Assembly (NCBI GenBank): GCA_031835245.1 | Contig: JAVKOQ010000130.1 | Coordinates: 62,001-126,000 of the forward strand | From: Balamuthia mandrillaris | Lineage: Eukaryota; Discosea; Longamoebia; Balamuthiidae | Reading direction: 5' to 3' | Length of the DNA stretch: 64,000 nucleotides | In this document: piece after piece, positions 54,842-64,000 of the stretch | Layout: each line of letters starts with the position of its first letter | How positions within the stretch are numbered: the first letter of the stretch is position 1 | The notes under the pieces: generated by a model | The model's input: only the letters and a program-made list of their open reading frames with translations | Told to the model about the DNA's origin: nothing | Database searches by the model: none | Made by a program: the position numbers and the translations under genes

Positions 54842-57564
54842 TTCGTTCTTGTTCTCTCTTCGTTCTCGCTCTCGTTCTCCTTCTGTGCTTCTCTTCTCCT
54901 TTTGCGTGTTCAAAACAAGGTGGAGCAACGTCGTAAGGTCTTGGTCGAGCTCATTTATGACTTTGCCAATGACAGTATGAAAATCCTTGCTGGTCGTACG
55001 TAGCTTTCCTTCCCTTTCTGTTGCCACGTCTTCTAATTACCAGTATGGATGAACGAATGAATGCTCATTTGTACAAAAAGGACAATACGAGTGCTTGTGG
55101 GATGGTGCTCGATTTAGCTCCAAGTCACTCTTTTATGCTCACATTCGTCACGCACATCAAGACAAGATCCAAAGCCTGCTTCGTAACCTTTTTGAAGGTT
55201 TGTCTTTGGTTTCTTTTTCACAGCGGCATCTTCTCTTTTTCTTTGTTCCTCTCTCTCTCTCTCTCTCCCTCTCCCTCTCCCTCTCCCTCTCCCTCGTTCT
55301 CGCTCTCCCCCTTGCTACTTTATTCTTCTAATGCGAATTTACGAATAGATATGGAACAAGACCATCTTGGAAGTTTCTTCACCAAGCTTTTTTACTCTGA
55401 CTTGCTATATCCCTCCTGCTCTGTATCTCCGCAACAACAGGGGTTGTGCCTAGATTTCGAGTTTCCCAGTGTACTTGCTCCTGATTTGTCTAAAGGAATT
55501 GTATGGTGCTTCTTTGTTGTTATTTTGCATTTCTTTTTTTATTCCTATTTTAACCATTTGCCTCCAAACATCAAAGAGCAAAGCTGAGAAGAAGAAGAAA
55601 AAGAGAAAGAAGAAACGCCAACAACAAAAACAAAAGCAAAAGGGTTCGCTATCGGATGGGACCACGATTCACCATTGCTCAAGAAGAGCTTCCTCCGAAA
55701 ATTTTCTTTCACAGAGTGAGGTAGAGCAACTTGCTTCTATGCTCTCCGTGAAGACGCGTTGGCTGAATGTTCTCTTAATGCTCTTATTTGCTTCCTCTTT
55801 CACAGCTTTTACATCTGGAAAGGACTGTGTTTGCGGAAATGTTCGAGGATCTTATAGAATATGAGACTTCCTATGACGACTCTCGTGGCACTGCCTCAGT
55901 ACTGGCGATGGTAATCATATAGTAACCCCGTTTGTGTTTTTGTCTCTCTTTTACGTATTGTAATTTTTCCTTGATACACCAAGACGGAGCCGTGTGCGAT
56001 TGCCGGGCTTCCTAACGAGGATGAGGAAAGTGCGTATCTTTTCTCTCTGGGTTCTGTCCTCTGTTCTCTCTCCTTTCGTTTTTCATGTATGAAGATGGAA
56101 ATGAGAATGAGACTTACCGGGAATTTAAAATAACACACAGCACGTCGTAAAAGAGAAGCAGCGATTGTGGCGGAAGCGCAAAGCTTAGCCACAGCCGCGT
56201 CGCAGATCTCTTACCACCAGCATGAGAAGAGCACAAAGGACAAAGTTACAATTTCTGGAGCAAGCTCTTCTTCTGCCTCATCTTCGTCCTCTTCTTCTTC
56301 TGCAACCGCTGCAAAGATTAATACGGTCCAGGAAAGCAAAGCAACTAGTAACAAGCAACCAAGTCCTCCTAAAAAGGGACAAAAAGGCAAAGCCAAGCAA
56401 GAACAGGAGCAACAGAAACAACAGCCAACTGCCGCCCAGCAACAGGCACAAGATCAATCGGGCAATGCTACTCGCAAACAAACTGGAGTTCAGCTGCAGC
56501 CAAATAAGAAAGGTAGTCAGCAAACAGCCGCTTCTTCCGCTGGGACAAAACAAAATGCTGCTGCTGTAGTCTCGCAAAAGGCGAAAAGCACAACGAACGA
56601 GAGTGCTGCTCAGGAAGCAGCCTCTATTTCCTCGAAAGGTGTTCATCAACCCAACCAAAAAAGAGCTGCATCCTCCCATCAGCAACAACAGCAACCACAA
56701 AAGCGATCCCAACAACAGCAACGAGCCAAACCAAAACCTGCTGGTGAGCAGACCTCGTCATCCTCCAATATTGCTGCGACTGTTTCAGCGGCAGAAAACC
56801 AAATACCTGCTCATATGCGTGTGCTATTGGAAACGGAGCTGGCTGAGTCGTTGGTGGCTGAGGTAGTCAACGATCTTTGTCATAAGTTTGCGAACCGTAC
56901 CATTCATCAAGAGCGGCGAGCTCAGCAAAAGCGCATCGAGGAAGAAGGTGAATCAATACTTCAGGAAGGAGATAGGCTACCTCTAACATGCTCTCTCTCT
57001 CACAGAGCGAAAAGCAAAAGAAGCAGAAGAGGCTGCTTTGGCTGCAGAACGCGAACGTAAAGCCAAAGAACGTAAGCTCAGGCGAGAGATCAGACAAGAG
57101 GAATCGCAAAAATGGGCTGACCATCTTACCGATGAAGTGGTGAAGGAAGCATGTGCCACTGTTGTAGAGGAATTGCTGAGAGAACACTATCAGGAGTGTG
57201 ATAATGTACGTGAAGCTCTTTTTAAGCAATTCTCAGTTTTTTCTGACGCATAATTTTCCAGCTGAGGCAGCAGAAAGAATGGCAGGCTCGACAGCAACAA
57301 ATGATGATGGCGCAAATGCATCAAACCTCTCAACAACCATCTCTTCACCAACCACCACAATCACAACAACAATTACAACATCTTCAGTCACAACAATTCC
57401 AACAGCAACCACAACAACCACAACAGCTTTTCATACACCGTCCTCCCCATTATCCCCCCCATCACCCTCAACATCCAACCTTTCCGTCAATGCTTCCTCC
57501 TGCCGCACTTCCACAAAGCGGTGGCTACCCACCACAATATCAATTCCCGCATTTTGTGCCACAA

Positions 57565-57597
<33 letters not shown>

Positions 57598-58878
57598 ATG
57601 CACGCACCTCCTGCTCACATCACACAAGCGGTGGCGATGGGAATGCCTTCTCCTCCTTTTCCCCACATGTTTCCTTTTGGTGCAGCTTCTGCCCATATGG
57701 AGCAAGCAAGTCACTCCTTGGGAGGCATGCCTCCTCCACAACAACTTGCTTCGACAGGTCATGTTCACTCCATAAGCACCAACACCGGCTTTGTTTCCTC
57801 CTCACCCTCTTCTTCCTCTGAATTTGTTACTTCAGCGGAATATCAAGAAGCAAGCAGCGAACCTTTACTCCTCCCGTCAATGCACAACCTTCAACAACAG
57901 CACCAGCAATATGTCAGCAACAATGATTTAATAAGTGGCAGCAACAGATACTTTAATGCAGATAACGGTCCATTTGTGAGAGACTACAGTGAGGAAAGCA
58001 GCATTGTTGCCCTCTCTCAAGTCTCACCACGATCCAGGTCAAGCTCATTGTCCGCCACGTTATCGCCTCCACCCGCCTCATTTGTGCCCTCCTCTATTTC
58101 TTCTTCTGGCAACCACCTGGTAGCACCGCCATTAACCAACTTGCCGCATCACTCCTCTACTGGAGGAAGCGTGACACCTTCCCCAAGACAGCAACAGCCG
58201 CTTACATCTCCCGTTATGATCTCCGCGAGGTTCTTAGTTTTATGTTTCTCTCCTTCTTGCTTTCCTTTTTTTTCTTTAACAAGTCCCATTCTTTTCCTCC
58301 GATAGAATCGATGCAGCTCAAACAGAAGGTCCAGTCGGTCTATTCTCTCCCTCTTTGCCTAGTGCAGAAGGCCAGATGATGCCTTTCTCTTCTCCCTCGT
58401 CTCCAACTTCTCCTTCTCAAGCAGAATCTGCTTCCGCTGCCAACAAAGGAATGGAGGAAAAAGTAAAGAGTCGAGCCCTTAAGTCGTTGCCGGAGGACTT
58501 TAAGATGAACTCACAACGTTGCCTCATCATCGCCAATTTGCCTAAAGACATTGGTCGCGACTATGTTGATACATTTTTCACCACCTTGCAATGTGCAATT
58601 GTGAGAGAGGAAGGTGTTCCTAAGGTTTGTTTGCTTTTTTGAAGAAAATCTTAATATTAGTTGTTACCTTTCTGATATGCATTCACAGATCCAATTATTG
58701 CGAGGCTCGGATCATGGCTGTTGTTTTGTGGAGTTCCAAACAGAAGAGGATGTCGTAAGAGCGTTAAGTCTAGGTACTATGATGGCCAAGAACACGGTTG
58801 AGGTCTATCGTCCCGTTGGCCTACAAACCTGTACGTTGTTACTCCCAAACCACCCGTTAGCAGAGGGTACTAACTGCA

Positions 58879-58915
<37 letters not shown>

Positions 58916-60204
58916 CCACAGCGGAAAGTGGTCAACGCTTCGCGTTTAATCCACAATCCAGAAACATAGTTCTTCCGAAGGAGGCTCTGCGCGCGTTAAA
59001 TCCTGTGGCACAAGAATACCGTCCAAGATCAGGCTCAATTGTCTCCCCTCGTTCGCTTTTATCTTCCACTTCATCACCTTCCTCCCCCACAGCTTCTCCA
59101 TCACCTAACTCCTCTGTCACATCGATTGCTGCTGCAGTTGCCGCAGCTACGGCCACTTCTCCCACTCTTCCCTCTTTTCCTGCTTCCTCTTCCTCTCCTT
59201 CCGCTTCGTCACCTGCCATTTCTCCATTGCCTGCCTCTCCTGCGACGTTGCTTTCTCCTGCACTGCTTTCCTCACCATCTGCTTCTTCTTCCTTCTCATC
59301 TTTTGCTGAGTTGCAAAAGCAACAACGAAGAATGGGAGGCATTGCGATGCTCGACACCGAAAATGACATCATTATTTCTCCTTCTCCCTCCAGAAACAGC
59401 AGCTTTGGCACTCCAGGAAAGCCACCTATCTCCTCTTCATCTTCTTCCTCTTCTTCTTCCGCCTCTCCAGATGCTCTTGTACGTCCTTTGCAGCAGCTAG
59501 CTGCCGACCGTATCGCACCTTCTTCCACCGGACCCATAGGTCATTTGGCAAAAGACCTTTCTGCTCGTTTGTGTTCTCTCTCGCTCTGTTCTCTTTCTTT
59601 CATGGCTCGCTTTTTTTGCTGATGAACATTGAATAAATAGGTCGTCGTGGGTCGGTTGGTCATGGCTCACCGCCGCCTGGTTTCGAGTCCATCATGAGTC
59701 CAGTGGGCGGAAGCAACGTCCCAACCTCGTCAACCTCATCATCAGGAGAGCAGCAGCCCCTGTTTCCGACCTCTCGTCCTCTTCGTGGATGCGCCTCTCC
59801 CACGCAGCAACAACAGGAGGAAGACCGACTTTTGGTGAACTCGCTGTTTGGAGGCACTGCCTTTGGCGGCCCATCGATGAGCGACAGCTCCTTTGTGGCT
59901 GCAGCTTCTTCGTTTTCCTCCGCCTTTGGCGCTTCCTCTCCAAGTTTCTTTCCCGTCCTTCCCGAAGATACAAATTCCAGCTCTCTTCAGGTTCGCTGTT
60001 GCTTCTCTTTCTCTCTCTTCGTTCTTTGCTTTTTTTTTTGTTGGTTCGTTTTTGTGTTGCTGACTTTGTGATCAGTTTATGATGGGAATGGGAGGAGGGG
60101 GAGAGTCTCAAGAGGAAGAGCACGATGCAAACGATGAAGAAGACTTGGGGGAGGAGGTTTGGTTCCACCACGCCAACGCCAGCTATCTCGACAGTTTTTC
60201 CTAA
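54367..60204 (+). CDS. Large low-complexity protein with a C-terminal RRM
   Basis: About fourteen exons, chained by phase. The start is MVEFKESLQYHNFFQKIYSD. Early exons join as PEK/RAFEFLDIFNVT, VVP/VEQRRKVLVELIYDF and KILA/GQYECLWDGARFSSKS, a C2H2-like stretch (HIRHAH) lacking its second cysteine. Next come LLRNLFE/DMEQDHLGSFF and, after a lysine-rich segment, RWLN/LLHLERTVFAEMFEDL. The middle is Gln/Ser/Ala-rich. It is followed by a charged coiled coil (ERKAKEAEEAALAAERERKA; EVVKEACATVVEELLREHYQ) and a long PQ-rich region with a QQQQQQQQQQQQ run. The RRM is near the C-terminus (CLIIANLPKDIGRDYVDTFF; SDHGCCFVEFQTEEDVVRAL). The product should bind RNA. I do not recognise an orthologue. It ends SYLDSFS with AATAAA 5 bases after the stop. 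Confidence 0.72.
54585..54655 (+). repeat. (TC)n tract in first intron of the RRM gene
   Basis: Two CT tracts of about 30 and 25 bases separated by CGCTCTCTCTCC. Similar tracts occupy further introns at about 54800-54840, 55246-55305 and 58888-58917. All are on the sense strand. Confidence 0.88.
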
Positions 60205-60248
60205 GGCAATAAAACATAGCGGCCCCTTTTTTTTTTTTGCTTGCACGT

Positions 60249-60428
60249 CACGTCGACGCGAAAGAGCTGTCAACGCAAAATGATCTTGATCCGATCTGAG
60301 ATTTGTTTACGAAGACGGAGAAACTCCCACGTCGACGCGAAAATAGAGAGTTACATGGTGCACATTTTTAGGTCCCTTTGAGCTCGCCTCCTGTTATCTG
60401 GTAAGGATAGGTATTATGGGTAGTCGAC
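60249..60428. promoter_or_regulatory. Three GTCGAC copies, two in an exact 15-base repeat, upstream of importin
   Basis: CACGTCGACGCGAAA occurs at 60249-60263 and again at 60328-60342; a third GTCGAC is at 60423-60428 (TAGTCGACAAAA). Reversed, the 15-mer contains TTTCGCG, an E2F-like core. They lie 352, 273 and 181 bases (GTCGAC ends) upstream of the importin ATG at 60609, in a gap with no gene. Confidence 0.5.
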
Positions 60429-60608
60429 AAAAATTAAGAATAGAAAAAAGAAAGAAAGCCTGCGGTAATAGTGCTTCTCGTTCCGCGCTGAGCGTCCGCG
60501 TGCTTTCCGATTCCCTTCTTCTTTTTCTCTCTCTTTCCTGTGGTGGGCATAGTTTTTTTTAGAAAAAAATCTTATTTATTTGAAAGCGACAAAAAAAAAA
60601 AACAAAAA

Positions 60609-60852
60609 ATGGACGAAGCACTGCTGAAAGATTGCGAAGCCCTGTTGGAGAAGCTGCTCTATCCCGACACGGAGGTCATTCGACAGGCCGGAAGCGAGCT
60701 GAACAAGCGCCTCGCGGAGCCCGCCGCTGTCCCCGTCTTCCTTCACATCCTGCTGCACCACCCTCGCCCGGAGGTGAGTGAACCCTTCCTTTCCTCACCG
60801 TCTTCTTTTCTCACTCTTTCTCTTCTCTCTCACTCACTCTCTCTCACTCTTT

Positions 60853-60891
<39 letters not shown>

Positions 60892-61099
60892 AAAATAAAA
60901 GTTGAGACAATTGTCGGCGGTGCTGTTGAGGATGAAGATCATTGGCTTGTGGAATAAGCTCTCTCAGGAACTCCACAAGAGCCTCAAAGCCTCGTTGTTG
61001 GAGGCGTTGGCCAAAGAGAGAACGTTCGTTCTTCTTTCTTTGTTGTCTTTCTTCTTCTGCTTGTTCTTCTTGTTCTTCTTGTTGTTGTTGTTGTTGTTC

Positions 61100-61131
<32 letters not shown>

Positions 61132-61725
61132 CTTCTTCTTCTTCTTCTTCTTGTTCTTCTTGTTCTTCTTCTTCTTCTTCTTCCCTGTCATTGTGGGTAA
61201 CAAGAGAAAAAACAAATGAGCAGCAAGTCCGTGAGTACGTCGATAGCGGACGTGGTTGGCATTATCGCTCGTGTCAGCCTTAGTGTTGGACAATGGCCTG
61301 AGCTTTTGGACTTTCTTTTTCAATGCACCCAAAGCCAAGAAGCTCACCACCGTGAGGTCTGTTTTTCTCTCTGCTGTTTGCTCTCTCCTCACTGCGCTCG
61401 TTCTCACTATTTCTCGTTCTCTCTTCTCTCATTCCTCTCTTCTCTCTCTCTCTCTCTCTCTATCAATGACAAAACAAAAGGCTGGAATGAAGTTGTTCAC
61501 TTCATTGACTGAAAATGTTGGAGAACAACTGAGACAATACTTTGATAAGCTGCACGCTATCTTCGCCAATGGTCTTAACGACTCTGAACTTGCTGTCCGT
61601 GTTGCTTCCCTCAAGTATGTTTTTTTTTCCTTCTTGTATTTCTTTCTTCCTGTTGTTAATCGCAAACTTCAGGGCAGCAGGTGCGCTTCTTGAAAGCGTT
61701 GAGACCGAACAACAAACTGTGCGTT

Positions 61726-61762
<37 letters not shown>

Positions 61763-61918
61763 GCTTCTTGCTCACCTCTCAAACCAAATAAAAGTCGATG
61801 TATTCTCAATTAGTAGACTCCATTCTTGTTGTGTTGGGTCAATGCCTTGCTCACGACTTGTATGATGATTGTTGTACCGCCTTTGAACTTCTTAACGACC
61901 TCATTGAATCGGTTTCTT

Positions 61919-61952
<34 letters not shown>

Positions 61953-64000
61953 GTCAGTCTCATTCTCTAATCTTTTCTTGCTCTGTACAACACATATACA
62001 GGAGGTACCTGTGATGGTGCCACACATCGAAAAAGTAACACGAGCAATGCTCGAAATCGGCGCAAACACGAACATCGATCCAGGCATGCGCCAGATGGCC
62101 ATGACTGTCATTCAATGGGTAGCCTCCTACAAGTCGAAGCCGCTTATCGCTCACAACCTGTTGGAACCATGTCTTAAAGCTTCTTTTGCCATGATCACGG
62201 AAGAACAAGAACAAGAAGAAGAGGATGACGAGGAAGACGATGATGATGAGTATGGCCTCTACTTAACCTCTCAGAACTTTGGCTGCCAAATGATAGACCA
62301 TTTCGCTATTGCTTTGGCCGCTTCGCGAGTGCTGCCGCCCACCATGGAGTTTGTGAAGCATTTGGCTCAGTCTAAACGCGCTCATGATCGCAAAGGCGCT
62401 GTCAAACTTCTTTCGGTACCTCCTCCACCGCGTTATTTTGTGTCTCTCTTTCTTCTGGTGTATTGTTGTACTCATATATTTTATTGTTATGATAAGGTAC
62501 TCGCGGAGGGATGCAGTGCAATTATGGCTGAAAACATCGAACCTCTGCTTGAGTTTGTGAGTATTTCTTTGCCCCTCTTTATTTGCTATTCTTTGTTGAC
62601 CTTTTTTTAACAGGTGCATGCTGGCATTTCTGATAGTAGCAGACAGGTCAGGGAAGCCGCTTGTATTTGTCTTGGCCAATTTGCCAGTAAGTGTTTCTTT
62701 CTCCCTCATTCTTTCCTGTTCTCAGACTTATTGTTTTTATGACACAGCACACCTGCAGCCAGAGGTAATTGCATACCACTCCACGTTGCTGCCGCTGATG
62801 CTCGCATCATTGGACGACCCTAAGCGCAAAGTTCGGGTAAAGAGCTGTTATGCCCTGGAAGCTTTCGTACAACATCTCGGTATTTACTCCTCCTTTGCTA
62901 ATTCTTTCTTCTACCGTTATTCTTCCTTTTTGCGTTTTTCTTCCTTCTAACGTAAACTGTGCTGAATTTCTCTGACACAAACGATACAGGAGAAGACGTA
63001 GTTCCTCATTTGCCTCGTTTGATGGAGAAACTGGTGACGATGCTGAAAGAAGGCGACATCGAAACTCAAGAAATCGTGGTGACGGCCATCTCCTCCGTTG
63101 CAGAGGCTGCAGGCAACCACATGGAACCCTACTACGAACTTACTTTGCAGATGATGCAACGACTGATGGAGCAAACGGGAGAGGAGCACATGACCCTGAG
63201 AGCCAGAGCTACAGAGTGTTGTGGCATGTTGGCCTTGGCCGTGGGCAAGTCTCGCTTCCAACTTCATGAGGCCCGAGTGCTGATGGAGCTGGCTTGCAAA
63301 GGAATGACTCTGGGAGACAACGAGCTCAGAGAGTTCACCTATGGTTTCTTTACAAATGTGGCCGAGGTCTTGGGAACTGACTTTTTGGAGTTCTTGCCAA
63401 CGACCCTCAACTTAGCTTTGGCTTCTTGTCGCTCCAACGAAGGCGTAATCTTCTATCAAGACGAGAGTCAAGTCACAATTGAGGGAGTGGAGCCGGATGA
63501 GAACAGCAACAAAGTGCAAGTCAATATGCCGACGGTGTACCTTGACGAGAAATCGGCCGCGTGCCACGCTATTGGAAAGCTGCTAAAGCACACCGGTGGA
63601 GCGGCGGAGGCGCTGGCGTTTGTGCCAAAGGCTTTGGAAATTTTGGTGGAGATGTCTGCTTTTGGATACACTGACGTTCGACAAAACGTTATGGAGGCTC
63701 TTGCTGGTATCGTTACTTTATTTCTTCCGTAGCTCTTCCGTAGCTCTTCTTTCTAACACATAGGTGGATAAAAAGATGTGGTGGAAGTGGTCTACAAAGG
63801 AACGCATCCGGACCGCAAGTGGGAGGCAGGCGTAGAAGATACGGTGCCTTTGGCTCAGGACTGCCAGCAAGTGTTGACGGTGGTGTTGCCCATCTATTCC
63901 AAAGCCATCGTTCAGGACGAAGACAGAGCAGTTGCAGCTGCTGCCTGTGAGGGCTTTGCTTCGATTGCTAAAGTTATGGGAACTTCCCTTATCTCTGTTT
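60609..64000 (+). CDS. IPO4: Importin-4/Kap123-type beta-karyopherin, 3' end cut off
   Basis: At least ten exons; the gene runs past the window end. The ATG at 60609 follows a run of A. The N-terminal HEAT repeats read LLEKLLYPDTEVIRQAGSEL, PVFLHILLHHPRPE/LRQLSA, VLLRMKIIGLWNKLSQELHK. Later blocks match IPO4 as I know it: EVPVMVPHIEKVTRAMLEIG, YLTSQNFGCQMIDHFAIALA, HDRKGAVKLLSVLAEGCSA, SSRQVREAACICLGQFA, KSCYALEAFVQHLGEDVVPH and LDEKSAACHAIGKLLKHTGG. An acidic insert (EQEQEEEDDEEDDDDEYG) is also shared with IPO4. The protein carries ribosomal proteins and histones into the nucleus under Ran control. The last exon seen begins DVVEVVYKGTHPDRKWEAGV near 63774. Introns carry CT and GTT tracts. 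Confidence 0.92.
61062..61185 (+). repeat. CTT/GTT satellite in an importin intron
   Basis: About 120 bp of CTT, GTT and TTCTTG triplets in the second intron of the importin gene. It is pyrimidine-plus-GT on the sense strand. Confidence 0.88.

Overview
The window looks like a stretch of a compact protist nuclear genome. Genes lie on both strands, most are split by short GT-AG introns (about 55-400 bp), intergenic gaps are 50-800 bp, and base composition is balanced. The gene set is typically eukaryotic: AP-3 delta, Mediator 21, MUS81, importin-4, TCAB1/WDR79, the V-ATPase accessory protein ATP6AP2, PARP, RhoGEF. Two features point to an amoebozoan, perhaps a centramoebid such as Acanthamoeba or Balamuthia: a receptor-type tyrosine kinase, and a CH-RhoGEF-PH-ArfGAP fusion of the kind I recall from Dictyostelium. 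That placement is inference from gene content only. I saw no mobile element, viral relic, rRNA, tRNA or CRISPR array. Exon ends were set by eye from GT/AG, reading phase and family similarity, and may be off by a few bases.

Layout. 1-4651: a partial secreted FG-GAP protein, divergent from a receptor tyrosine kinase. 5052-8610: two minus-strand genes (SH3/coiled coil; BTB-BACK-SPRY). 9245-15229: the giant CH/IQ/DH/PH/PH/ArfGAP/PH gene. 15637-19222: a cysteine-rich membrane orphan sharing a 143-bp promoter with TCAB1. 19330-22250: a coiled-coil orphan, divergent from a zinc-finger PARP. 22760-30412: AP-3 delta and an MFSD13A transporter, tail to tail. 30787-35597: a membrane orphan, a KAS III-type ketoacyl synthase and ATP6AP2. 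35904-40438: MUS81, a doubtful small gene and MED21. 40845-45147: two paralogous secreted proteins made almost entirely of a YDGG-type heptad, with a decayed third copy between them. 45148-53833: a type I membrane orphan, a 67-residue protein, D-glutamate cyclase, a pepsin-like protease, a zf-3CxxC protein and a YjbQ-family protein. 54367-64000: a large RRM protein and importin-4, which runs off the end.

Two patterns cut across genes. The palindrome GTCGAC (best form TGTCGACA) recurs in gaps that hold a gene 5' end and is missing from all purely 3'-3' gaps, so it is a candidate promoter element. Many introns carry long simple-sequence satellites that are nearly always pyrimidine-rich on the sense strand. 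The most novel protein-level item is the YDGG heptad family at 40845-44613. Functionally, AP-3 delta, ATP6AP2 and the aspartic protease all fit a lysosome/vacuole theme, but nothing suggests a gene cluster acting as one pathway.
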